A stretch of 10,489 nt of DNA from Dehalococcoidia bacterium (GTDB taxonomy: Bacteria; Chloroflexota; Dehalococcoidia; E44-bin15), in assembly GCA_030638665.1 (NCBI GenBank), contig DAOWEF010000073.1, positions 1-10,489 on the forward strand. Direction: 5' to 3'. This document shows, in pieces, positions 1-6,002 of this stretch. The notes beneath the pieces are model-generated. The model saw nothing but the letters and a program-made list of their open reading frames with translations, had not been told where the DNA came from and ran no database searches. Within the stretch, counting starts at the first letter, position 1. Each line of letters opens with the position of its first letter. Both the position numbers and the translations under genes were made by a program.

Positions 1-449
1 ACTACCCAATGGTCATCGACTATAAGCACTTTTATGCGCTTGGTTGCCTTTGCCAGAATCGACTGGGCTCTGGTGGCTAGCGCCCCCGGCTCAATTGGCT
101 TGGCTACATAGTCCTCGGCGTCCATCAGCGCCGCCTCGTCTCTCCTCCACCCTTTGACAAGTTGCTTTTCAGGGGGTGCATCCATGACTATGATGGGTAA
201 ATCCTTGGTCTTAGGATTCTCTCTCAACCATTGATGCAGCGAGAACGCTTCTCCGCGGGGGCTCAGTGTACCTAGAATCACCAGGTCAGGGTCTATTGTC
301 TTGACTAATTGCTGCGCCTCTGCCTTGCTGGCGGCGATAGCAATCTCACATAACTCGCTCTCCAGAGCACCCTGTAAAGCTGAGGCAAAATCAGGTTCGT
401 CATCCACAATTAGGATCTCTTTCTTCTTCTCATCTAGCTTCTCTACCAT
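1..449 (-). CDS. Tandem-receiver response regulator, N-terminal part (cut by window edge)
   Basis: Translated from the ATG at 449, this gives 149 residues before the window ends, with no stop. Residues 10-130 form a CheY-like receiver fold: acidic pair D16-D17 (ILIVDDEPD) and the conserved Lys at about 117 (AKPIE). The place of the phosphoacceptor Asp is Gly60 (DLVILGTLSPRG), and the usual Thr/Ser after beta-4 is also absent (VMDAPPE). The first domain is therefore a pseudo-receiver that should not be phosphorylated. From about residue 138 a second receiver begins (KVLIVDDHW), with the DDH signature of NarL/FixJ-type regulators. The rest, presumably an intact receiver and an HTH domain, lies outside the window. 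A GGGGAG ribosome site precedes the ATG and a good promoter lies upstream. It sits downstream of a sensor kinase and a broken regulator on the same strand, so it may be that kinase's present partner (inference). Confidence 0.8.
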   Translation of the reverse strand, partial: MVEKLDEKKKEILIVDDEPDFASALQGALESELCEIAIAASKAEAQQLVKTIDPDLVILGTLSPRGEAFSLHQWLRENPKTKDLPIIVMDAPPEKQLVKGWRRDEAALMDAEDYVAKPIEPGALATRAQSILAKATKRIKVLIVDDHWV

Positions 450-481
450 GACTCCCCTCTCACTACCTACTTTAGTTTTTT

Positions 482-510
482 ATTATAAATCGCCTGCTTA
501 TGTACGTAAA
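482..510 (-). promoter_or_regulatory. Promoter for the tandem-receiver gene
   Basis: On the minus strand there is a perfect TATAAT -10 (482-487), a 17-nt spacer, and a TTTACG -35 (505-510). Transcription would start near 475, about 25 nt before the ATG at 449. This suggests the tandem-receiver gene is transcribed separately from the kinase gene upstream. Called by eye against the sigma-70 consensus. Confidence 0.6.
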
Positions 511-554
511 TAGGGACTTACCATTGGATCGGGGAGGATTGCCCCTTGAATTCT

Positions 555-780
555 TCAGAAGTATCCCTTACGTATACAGCGTATGGCTTTCAAGCCACCC
601 ATAATGGTTATGGTGATATCTATCAGTACGGCATCTGGCAGTAATTTGCTCACATTCTCTAGCCCTTCCATTGGCTGCCTCGCCTACTACTTCCATGTCT
701 CCAGCCAATGCCAACAGGCTGCAAATGCCATCTCTAACAACGGTGTGATCATCAACTATCAGCACTTCTATCTTTCTCAT
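555..780 (-). pseudogene. Broken NarL-type response regulator receiver
   Basis: From the ATG at 780 the first 38 or so residues are a normal NarL/FixJ receiver start ([17 protein letters not shown], then VVGEAANG). After AANG, near 666-670, this frame loses similarity and ends at about residue 70. Read in the next frame, the similarity resumes as [18 protein letters not shown] followed by [10 protein letters not shown], which carries the phosphoacceptor Asp motif, and ends at a TGA at 557-555. A net frameshift (two bases lost, or one gained) therefore splits the domain. Even with the frame repaired, the gene stops after beta-3/alpha-3, lacking the rest of the receiver and the whole DNA-binding HTH. 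The start overlaps the end of the kinase gene by 29 bases, the usual arrangement for a translationally coupled cognate regulator. I read this as a dead remnant of that kinase's partner. Confidence 0.8.
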
Positions 781-2068
781 TCGGTTTACTCCAATATACT
801 GGCACTTTTACCATAATCTTTGTACCCTTTCCAGGTTGTGACCGGATATCGCAAGTACCACCGAGGAGACTCGCCCTTTCTTTCATACTGAACAGTCCTC
901 GCCCGCGACCGCTTTCATCCACCTCAATTGGCCTCGACGCATCAAACCCCTTGCCATCATCTTCAATTTGCATTGTTAGCTCGTCTGAATTGCACCGCAG
1001 AATTACCAGTGCGTTCTTGGCCTGGGAGTGCAAAGCTATATTAGCGATTGACCCTTGGGCAATGCGGTAAAGCCCGAATTCAACCTCTGAGGGAAATCGC
1101 TCCTCCATGCCTTCGTGTTTTACCGATACGTTGATTCCTAACGACTGAAGACGATTCTCGGCTATTTGGCGGATGGCGGGGCTCAGACCGAGGCTATCCA
1201 AGGCAGTTGGCCTGAGAGACTTCATTATTTTATTTATCTCCGAATTGAGCTGAAGACTGATATTATAGGCCTTCTCAAGCTTGGACTTGAACGCGGCATC
1301 ACCAAAGTCGGAGGTATTAGCGATGCTCAGGAGTGCTTCCATGTTAAGTGAAAGGCCGGTCAGCGACTGGCTGGTTTCATCATGCAGTTCGCGGGCAACC
1401 CTGCCTCTCTCTGCTTCCTGGGCTATCAACATGTAACGGGCAAGTTGTCGATAGTTTTCCCGTTCCTTTCTCAACTGGTCATATAGCTCAGCCTCTTCAA
1501 TGGCAACACCTACCTGATCTCCAATTGTATGTAGTAGATGCATGTCATCTTGGGTGAAGTGATGCGGCGAATGGCTGGCGACATTTAACACGCCCAGTAC
1601 AGCGTCCTTGGCTCGAAGGGGGACACTTATAAATGCCTTAAGACCCTCTGTGCTTATCAGATCGCGCCAGGCGGCACGCGGGTCAGCGGAGATGTCTTCG
1701 AGCAGCACTGCCTTTCCACTTTGAGCCACCCTGCCGGCAATTCCCTCTCCGATACTAAGGCGCATCTCCTCAGCATATTTATCGGACAGACCACGATGAA
1801 CCCGGTAGGAGAGCGTTTGGGTTTGTTCGTCTATGAGCAGAATTCCCCCGATAGTTCCGTTCATGATCTCAAGCACGGTATCCAGAGCGACGTCAAGGAC
1901 CCCATCTAGATCCCATAATCCACTGACTGCGGCTGAGACTCGGCTTAGGGCTAGAAGCTCGCGATAAGGCTTCTTGGTCTTGTCCTCTAGCTCTGGGCCG
2001 TTAGACCCAAAGCTAACAGGGCTAGTAGATTGGATATCTCCTTCGTTCTTCGCTTCCATCCCTGTCAC
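752..2068 (-). CDS. GAF-domain sensor histidine kinase, NarL/DesK-type (HisKA_3)
   Basis: About 438 residues, with no signal peptide or membrane segment, so a cytoplasmic sensor. A GAF domain spans about 45-195 ([13 protein letters not shown], then [10 protein letters not shown] and GVLNVAS). A short coiled linker follows, then HisKA_3 with the phosphoacceptor His in [14 protein letters not shown] (about residue 229). The C-terminal HATPase_c domain has intact G1 (DDGKGFD) and G2 ([11 protein letters not shown]) boxes. In the N-box, [14 protein letters not shown], the Glu normally seen (QEALxN) is Gly, GGG at 1052-1054, although the Asn remains. That Glu is the usual catalytic base in this ATPase family, so kinase activity may be weak or lost. 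I chose the GTG at 2068 because GGAGGT lies 4 nt upstream; an ATG at 2059 and a TTG at 2086 are alternatives. The cognate regulator overlapping its 3' end is broken. Confidence 0.88.
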   Translation of the reverse strand: MTGMEAKNEGDIQSTSPVSFGSNGPELEDKTKKPYRELLALSRVSAAVSGLWDLDGVLDVALDTVLEIMNGTIGGILLIDEQTQTLSYRVHRGLSDKYAEEMRLSIGEGIAGRVAQSGKAVLLEDISADPRAAWRDLISTEGLKAFISVPLRAKDAVLGVLNVASHSPHHFTQDDMHLLHTIGDQVGVAIEEAELYDQLRKERENYRQLARYMLIAQEAERGRVARELHDETSQSLTGLSLNMEALLSIANTSDFGDAAFKSKLEKAYNISLQLNSEINKIMKSLRPTALDSLGLSPAIRQIAENRLQSLGINVSVKHEGMEERFPSEVEFGLYRIAQGSIANIALHSQAKNALVILRCNSDELTMQIEDDGKGFDASRPIEVDESGRGRGLFSMKERASLLGGTCDIRSQPGKGTKIMVKVPVYWSKPNEKDRSADS

Positions 2069-2072
2069 CTTT

Positions 2073-2078
2073 ACCTCC
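2073..2078 (-). promoter_or_regulatory. Ribosome binding site deciding the kinase start
   Basis: GGAGGT on the minus strand, 4 nt before a GTG at 2068 and 13 nt before an ATG at 2059. It lies inside the reading frame that would begin at the TTG at 2086, so it argues against that more upstream start. Confidence 0.55.
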
Positions 2079-2156
2079 GAGAGCAATTAGCGTACACGAA
2101 ATCGTATATTCTTGTCAATCGTTGACCGGGTGGACATGTAGGTGGCGATATACTAT

Positions 2157-2185
2157 ATAATACCCTGGACAAAGAGAGTGGTAAA
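2157..2185 (-). promoter_or_regulatory. Probable promoter of the sensor kinase gene
   Basis: Minus-strand TTTACC (2180-2185), a 17-nt spacer and TATTAT (2157-2162), with a predicted start near 2150. This gives a leader of about 80 nt to the GTG at 2068. A second, weaker candidate is TTGACA about 30-40 nt before the start, but it has no good -10. Confidence 0.45.
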
Positions 2186-2204
2186 TATAGCTCATTGAAA
2201 AATA

Positions 2205-2234
2205 TTGACATCTTGAGATGTAGTATATTATGCT
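2205..2234 (+). promoter_or_regulatory. Promoter of the tRNA-Glu gene
   Basis: A perfect -35 TTGACA at 2205-2210 is followed by two overlapping -10 candidates: TATTAT (2226-2231, spacer 15) and TATGCT (2229-2234, spacer 18). It lies about 35 nt before the mature 5' end of the tRNA. It is back to back with the kinase promoter, so this 200-bp gap is a divergent regulatory region. Confidence 0.5.
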
Positions 2235-2267
2235 TTCCAAGGTTAGATGGAGAAACTAGCCCAAAAA

Positions 2268-2344
2268 GGCGCATTCGTCTAGCGGTTTAGGACACCTCCC
2301 TCTCAAGGAGGAGATCACGGGTTCGAATCCCGTATGCGCCACCA
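2268..2344 (+). tRNA. tRNA-Glu, anticodon CTC
   Basis: It folds as a standard cloverleaf. The acceptor stem is GGCGCAT (2268-2274) paired with ATGCGCC (2334-2340). The anticodon stem is CCTCC (2295-2299) paired with GGAGG (2307-2311), around the loop CTCTCAA with anticodon CTC at 2302-2304, which reads GAG (Glu). The T arm is ACGGG-TTCGAAT-CCCGT. The discriminator is A2341 and the CCA end is encoded (2342-2344). It is on the plus strand and converges with the long minus-strand gene train, whose last stop is only 25 nt away. I see no intrinsic terminator in that gap. A CUC isoacceptor implies a separate UUC tRNA-Glu elsewhere (inference). Confidence 0.96.
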
Positions 2345-2369
2345 ACCCTTGTTCTACAGCTTTTACCTA

Positions 2370-2837
2370 CTACCGTAATCGAGCAACTGCGATAACGATG
2401 CCCAGGGCAAGCCCGATGATCGTGTAGAAGCTAAACCAGGGGACGAAAAAGTAGTATACAGCAAAGCTTACCACCACACTGATGCCAGCGATGGCCTGTA
2501 AGCCTGTACCGCGCTTGCGGTTAGTGGCAAGGCTGATGACTTCACCTATAATATAGCCGATACCTGCTGCTATTAAAAGGGAGAGGAGGAGGAAGTGGAT
2601 AGCATTCCAGATCAGGGCCCAGACAAAGCCGGCAACAGCTGCAACTCCCATGCCTACCCCTACAGCAATCAAATACTGCCGCGGGGAGACCTCATAGGTA
2701 GGCAGGCGCTTTAGATTGGCACAGTCGGGGCAGCGTGGTCCCACCAGCGTCTGCACCATACATTTCGGACAGATGGGGCGCTCACACCGGCCACAACTCA
2801 GGTTTGTTTCCACCTCCGGGTGGGTAGCGCATATCAT
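2370..2837 (-). CDS. B-box/zinc-ribbon membrane protein of unknown function
   Basis: About 155 residues. The N-terminal 40 carry a B-box-like zinc-binding pattern: C3-x2-H6, C15-x2-C18, C23-x2-C26 and C36-x2-C39 (for example CGRCERPICPKC). Three to four hydrophobic segments follow, at about 53-75, 80-102, 114-136 and 138-153, ending in RLR. The family, common in Chloroflexota and actinobacteria-like genomes, has no known function that I can name; the zinc domain probably faces the cytoplasm. The ATG at 2837 is chosen because it overlaps the stop of the plsY-like gene as ATGA (4 bases), a classic coupling junction. A TTG at 2885 would add 16 residues but has poor ribosome-site spacing. It appears to be the last gene of the minus-strand operon, and the coupling suggests co-production with the acyltransferase-like protein. 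Confidence 0.8.
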   Translation of the reverse strand: MICATHPEVETNLSCGRCERPICPKCMVQTLVGPRCPDCANLKRLPTYEVSPRQYLIAVGVGMGVAAVAGFVWALIWNAIHFLLLSLLIAAGIGYIIGEVISLATNRKRGTGLQAIAGISVVVSFAVYYFFVPWFSFYTIIGLALGIVIAVARLR

Positions 2838-3517
2838 TTCTTTACTGGCGGTGTCTCCATACTGGAGGGGGTACGGTAGATCCAAGCCTCCCGGTTACGG
2901 GTATCCCGGTCCAGAAGCAAACGGTAAATCATCACCCGCTTCCAGTCGCTAGGCGGTATGGTGCGCTCTGCCAGAAGGCGCTTGATAATCAAAAGAAGCA
3001 CCATGCCAAGCATAACCCAGATCAATTCCGGTGGTTTTCCCAAGCCGAAACTGGCTAAAGGCATGGCCGCGGCACCGAGGATCATCCATAAGGGGGAGTT
3101 CTTCAGTAGAGCAAGGCCCAGTAGCCAAATGACGATAAACACCAGGAGTTCCCACCGGGCCAGAATGATGAGCGCGCCCATCATGGTGGCGAACCCTCGC
3201 CCTCCGCTAAAGCCGAGGAAGATGGACCAGCTATGGCCGGCAATAGCAGCTAGCCCCACGATTCCTACTGCCCAAATATCGAAACCCAGTACATAGTATG
3301 CGATGGATACGGGGATGGCACCTTTCAGGACATCGAAAATCCCCACGGGGACTACTGACCATCGAGAAACCGAGTGCCATACATTAGACGCGCTGGCTAC
3401 TCCGCTGCCATACTCCCTTATATCGATCCCTCTGAGCAGGCGGCCCGCGATGTAAGATGCGGGCACCGAGCCCAGAAGATAAGCACCAATAGTCAGTAGT
3501 ATTACTTGGATTAACAT
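2834..3517 (-). CDS. plsY: PlsY-like glycerol-3-phosphate acyltransferase, divergent
   Basis: 227 residues with several membrane segments. PlsY transfers an acyl group from acyl-phosphate to glycerol-3-phosphate in the membrane, the first step of phospholipid synthesis. Family landmarks are present: LLGSVPASYIAGRLLRGIDI, REYGSG (about 34-39) and GHSWSIFLGFSGGRGFAT (94-111). Motif 1, however, reads SGVASASNVWHSVS where typical PlsY has SGNxGATNxxRTxG, so the Asn, one Gly and the Arg are changed. The third motif (RHRxNIKRxL) is reduced to LLLIIKRLL. A hydrophilic tail of about 45 residues follows the last membrane segment. It may be a paralogue with altered activity or substrate; a canonical plsY may exist elsewhere. 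The start is ATG, with an AAGGGG ribosome site 17 nt after the hydrolase stop, and the stop overlaps the next gene. Confidence 0.82.
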   Translation of the reverse strand: MLIQVILLTIGAYLLGSVPASYIAGRLLRGIDIREYGSGVASASNVWHSVSRWSVVPVGIFDVLKGAIPVSIAYYVLGFDIWAVGIVGLAAIAGHSWSIFLGFSGGRGFATMMGALIILARWELLVFIVIWLLGLALLKNSPLWMILGAAAMPLASFGLGKPPELIWVMLGMVLLLIIKRLLAERTIPPSDWKRVMIYRLLLDRDTRNREAWIYRTPSSMETPPVKK

Positions 3518-3533
3518 AACCGATCCCCTTCGC

Positions 3534-4370
3534 CTAGGTTAAGACAGAGACGAGCCACGCGATCCATTTCCTCCTGAGCTTGCCAGGGAAAAGTGGAGCG
3601 GAATGAAAACCACCTTTTGAAAATAATAGCTCCTTTGGCGAACTGGCTTTCTCATAGAGCCCAAGGGCCGCCTCATGTGGTACCCACTTATCCCCCTTAC
3701 AATGGATGAATAGCTTAGGAAAAGCTCCGAGTTTCTCTATATTAGTGAGGGGGTCAATCTTTACCCAAGACTCCAGGCTTTGCTCCAGGCTTTGCCCCAG
3801 GTTCATGCGCAATCGATAACCGAGGAGATACATCCAGAGCCTTTGTAAGATTCCGGTAATACTCCCCAACATGGGCATAGGTCCGATACGTGGAAACTCA
3901 ATGATGAGGCTTCCTGTTCGTGCCGCCTTAGGAAATAGGGGAGCCCAATCCTGCGTAAATTGGCCGTTAATTTCTGTGGGTCCGGATATGAAAACCAGAG
4001 CCTGGATATTTTCCAGCGTGGCGGCGTGAAGGGCTGCTGCCGCGCCCATGCTATGCCCCACGAGAGCGATGCGACGAGGGTCGATCTTAGCGTGGCGACG
4101 CAGAAATTTCATCGCAGCCATTACATCCTGAGCGAGATCGCCATCGAGAACCCCCTCGCTCTTCCCATGCCCGCGAAAATCGAAGGTGAGGGTTGCGATG
4201 CCCCGGCGTACTAACTGCTGGGCACTTGGTCTCATTGTACGGTGACCTGACGCTATACCGTGGCAAAGCACCGCTCCGGGGAACGGACCCTCTCCCTTGG
4301 GGAGAAGTATCTCACCATGCAATGTGGCTCCATCAGTGGAGAAGTCTATTGTCGCGGTATGCCACTTCAC
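3534..4370 (-). CDS. Alpha/beta hydrolase (serine esterase/peptidase-like)
   Basis: 278 residues with a full catalytic triad by motif: nucleophile S107 in VGHSMGAAAA, acid D227 in CKGDKWVP and base H256 in GGFHSAPL. The oxyanion-hole LCHGIASGH is at about 35-43 and FDFRGHGKSEG at 63-73. A cap region of about 135-200 lies between the core halves. There is no signal peptide, so it is probably cytoplasmic. The substrate cannot be told; relatives are annotated as esterases, lysophospholipases or acylaminoacyl-peptidase-like hydrolases. The neighbouring PlsY-like gene makes a lipid role possible, but this is only context. The start is GTG at 4370, sharing one base with the TAG stop of the upstream PHP gene and preceded by an excellent Shine-Dalgarno. 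Within the cap, a 12-bp tandem duplication gives the repeated QSLEQSLE. Confidence 0.85.
   Translation of the reverse strand: MKWHTATIDFSTDGATLHGEILLPKGEGPFPGAVLCHGIASGHRTMRPSAQQLVRRGIATLTFDFRGHGKSEGVLDGDLAQDVMAAMKFLRRHAKIDPRRIALVGHSMGAAAALHAATLENIQALVFISGPTEINGQFTQDWAPLFPKAARTGSLIIEFPRIGPMPMLGSITGILQRLWMYLLGYRLRMNLGQSLEQSLESWVKIDPLTNIEKLGAFPKLFIHCKGDKWVPHEAALGLYEKASSPKELLFSKGGFHSAPLFPGKLRRKWIAWLVSVLT
3771..3794 (-). repeat. 12-bp tandem duplication inside the hydrolase gene
   Basis: CTCCAGGCTTTG occurs twice in direct succession (3771-3782 and 3783-3794, plus-strand reading). It is in frame and encodes QSLEQSLE in the cap region. It is probably a recent slippage duplication, easily checked in relatives. 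Confidence 0.85.
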
Positions 4371-5218
4371 TATCTAATCACCTCCTGCGAGCGTCGCTCC
4401 GCCAGGGCGATGAGACGCTCGGCACAATCAAAAGGGACATCTATCCCGCCAAGGGGTGCCTCATTGTCGCCCCCAAGACCGTGAAAATCACTGCCCCCGG
4501 AGATGATCAGCCCGTGCTTAGCGGCCAGGCTAACTAATCTATCGATCACCTTGCGGTGGTAACCATTATAATATGCCTCCAAGCCCACCAAACCGGCCTC
4601 TTTAAGCTCTACTAGGAGCTCCTCGAGGTCATTGATGTTTGCCGGGTGCGCCAGCACAGGCAGGCCACCTGCCTTTACCACCAGCTTCGCCGCCTCTTGC
4701 GGGGAGAGCCTCTCCCGCTTTACATATGCCGGTCCCTGCCGACCGATGTATTTAATGAAAGCCTCTTGGAAGGAAGGGATATAACCCCGCTCAAACATTG
4801 CCTGAGCGATGTGCGGTCGCCCGACAGAGCCACCCCCAGATAATTCCAGGACTCGGTGCCACGCTATATCGATACCCAATTCTCCTAGCTTGGCCACTAT
4901 TTTACGCGCCCGGGCTTCACGGGAATTACGCAGCCTCTCGAGAGTTTGATTAAGCCCTTTGTTACGATAGTCTATAAAGTAGCCCAGAATATGAACCTCA
5001 GCGTTGGGGGTATCGGTATTGATCTCCAGGCCGGGTATCACTCTGAGAGAGGGGACGGACTCGGCTGCCAGGAGCGCGGGCTCAATCCCTGCTAGAGAGT
5101 CATGGTCGGTGATGGCGATCACGCTCAGACCCTGTTTCGCCGCAATATGCACCACTTCCTCCGGGGTCAGCCGCCCATCAGAGGCCGTGGTATGAATGTG
5201 AAGGTCAACTTTCATCAT
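4370..5218 (-). CDS. PHP-domain phosphoesterase (RNase AM/YciV-like)
   Basis: 282 residues forming a complete PHP domain with its metal ligands: DLHIHTTASDG (5-15), ITDHD (36-40), PGLEI with E65, H76 in VHILGY, GRPHIAQ (H136), LAHP (H191) and GSDFHG (D244, H246). Proteins of this type (E. coli YciV/RNase AM, Chromobacterium 3',5'-nucleoside bisphosphate phosphatase) use a trinuclear metal site to release 5'-nucleotides from short RNA 5' ends or to hydrolyse pAp-like nucleotides. The length matches that family, not the much larger DNA polymerase PHP proteins or HisK. It lies 2 nt after the ymdB-like stop and overlaps the hydrolase start by one base, so it is within the operon. Following rny and ymdB, a role in RNA or nucleotide turnover is a reasonable inference. 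ATG at 5218 or the adjacent ATG at 5215 could start it. Confidence 0.88.
   Translation of the reverse strand: MMKVDLHIHTTASDGRLTPEEVVHIAAKQGLSVIAITDHDSLAGIEPALLAAESVPSLRVIPGLEINTDTPNAEVHILGYFIDYRNKGLNQTLERLRNSREARARKIVAKLGELGIDIAWHRVLELSGGGSVGRPHIAQAMFERGYIPSFQEAFIKYIGRQGPAYVKRERLSPQEAAKLVVKAGGLPVLAHPANINDLEELLVELKEAGLVGLEAYYNGYHRKVIDRLVSLAAKHGLIISGGSDFHGLGGDNEAPLGGIDVPFDCAERLIALAERRSQEVIR
4377..4386 (-). promoter_or_regulatory. Strong Shine-Dalgarno for the hydrolase gene
   Basis: AGGAGGTGAT on the minus strand, a full-length match to the usual 16S anti-SD, 6 nt before the GTG at 4370. It lies inside the last codons of the PHP gene and fixes the GTG as the start. Confidence 0.8.
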
Positions 5219-5220
5219 AA

Positions 5221-5994
5221 CTATAACTTGATCTCCCGGTCGACTCGGCTTATGTTCCTCGCTTTGCCTGTGGCCTCCTCGATCTCTACTAAAACGGAAT
5301 TAAGGAGGACACTTCCCTTACCCACTGATATGCGATGGGGAAGCTGTGTAAGAAACCTCCTGAGCACCACATCGGTATCATCCCCGATAACCGAATCGAT
5401 GGGGCCGATCATGCCGACATCTGTGATAGAGGCTGTGCCTTTAGGGAGCAACCGAGCATCCACAGTGCCCACATGGGTATGGGTGCCCAGCACCGCGCTG
5501 ACCCGGCCATCTAGATGCCATCCCATGGCTACCTTTTCCGAGGTAGCCTCGGCGTGAAAGTCAACAATGATGACAGGAGGCTTATTATCGGCAAGCTCCT
5601 CGAGTAGCTGATCCATCGCTCGGAAAGGGCAATCGAAGTTTCCAATAAAGGTGCGCCCCAAGAGGTTGACCACCAGGGTCTCCCCCTTAATCAGGTAGCC
5701 GTGACCGGGGACACCCGGTGGATAGTTTAAGGGGCGCAGGATCGCCAGGTCGCTATCGAGAGCGGTCATGATCTCCCGTTGGGCCCAGACATGGTTTCCT
5801 GAGGTGATGACATCGACACCGGATTTAAAAAGCTCCTCTGCCGTTTCCCTGGTCAAGCCAAGACCCCCAGCAGCGTTTTCACCATTGGCGATGACTAGCT
5901 CGATCCCATACTCCTGGCGCAACCCAGGCAATAAGGCGTGCACCGCCTGCCTGCCGGGCCTGCCGATTACATCGCCCAACATGAGAATGCGCAA
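5221..5994 (-). CDS. ymdB: YmdB-family metallophosphoesterase (TIGR00282)
   Basis: 257 residues, full length for the family (about 260). All metal-site motifs are present: GDVIGRPGR (7-15, D8), NGENAAGG (37-44, E39/N40), SGNHVW (N67/H68), DFHAEATSEK (145-154), GTHTHVGT (170-177) and TDVGMIGP (191-198). The Bacillus subtilis member YmdB has 2',3'-cyclic nucleotide phosphodiesterase activity and affects biofilm and nanotube behaviour; Deinococcus DR1281 is a homologue. Cytoplasmic. A TTG at 5994 is the best start, directly after a G-rich ribosome site that begins at the rny stop; the gap between the genes is 8 nt. An ATG at codon 5 would cut into the beta strand that precedes GDVIG. The rny-ymdB pairing is conserved in many bacteria and supports a shared role in RNA or nucleotide turnover. 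Confidence 0.92.
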   Translation of the reverse strand: MRILMLGDVIGRPGRQAVHALLPGLRQEYGIELVIANGENAAGGLGLTRETAEELFKSGVDVITSGNHVWAQREIMTALDSDLAILRPLNYPPGVPGHGYLIKGETLVVNLLGRTFIGNFDCPFRAMDQLLEELADNKPPVIIVDFHAEATSEKVAMGWHLDGRVSAVLGTHTHVGTVDARLLPKGTASITDVGMIGPIDSVIGDDTDVVLRRFLTQLPHRISVGKGSVLLNSVLVEIEEATGKARNISRVDREIKL

Positions 5995-6002
5995 TATCCC
6001 CC

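Noticed and set aside
555..780. Programmed frameshifting to make a full regulator
   Set aside because: The site (GGAAGGGCT) is not a known slippery sequence, and the restored frame still stops before the domain ends and lacks an HTH, so recoding would not give a working protein.
2071..2274. Minus-strand open frame of 67 codons between the kinase and the tRNA
   Set aside because: It runs antisense through the tRNA 5' end and across both promoters, has no ribosome site or recognisable protein features, and overlaps the kinase start.
5102..5557. 151-codon plus-strand frame across the PHP/ymdB junction
   Set aside because: Both minus-strand genes show complete catalytic motifs; the plus frame has none.
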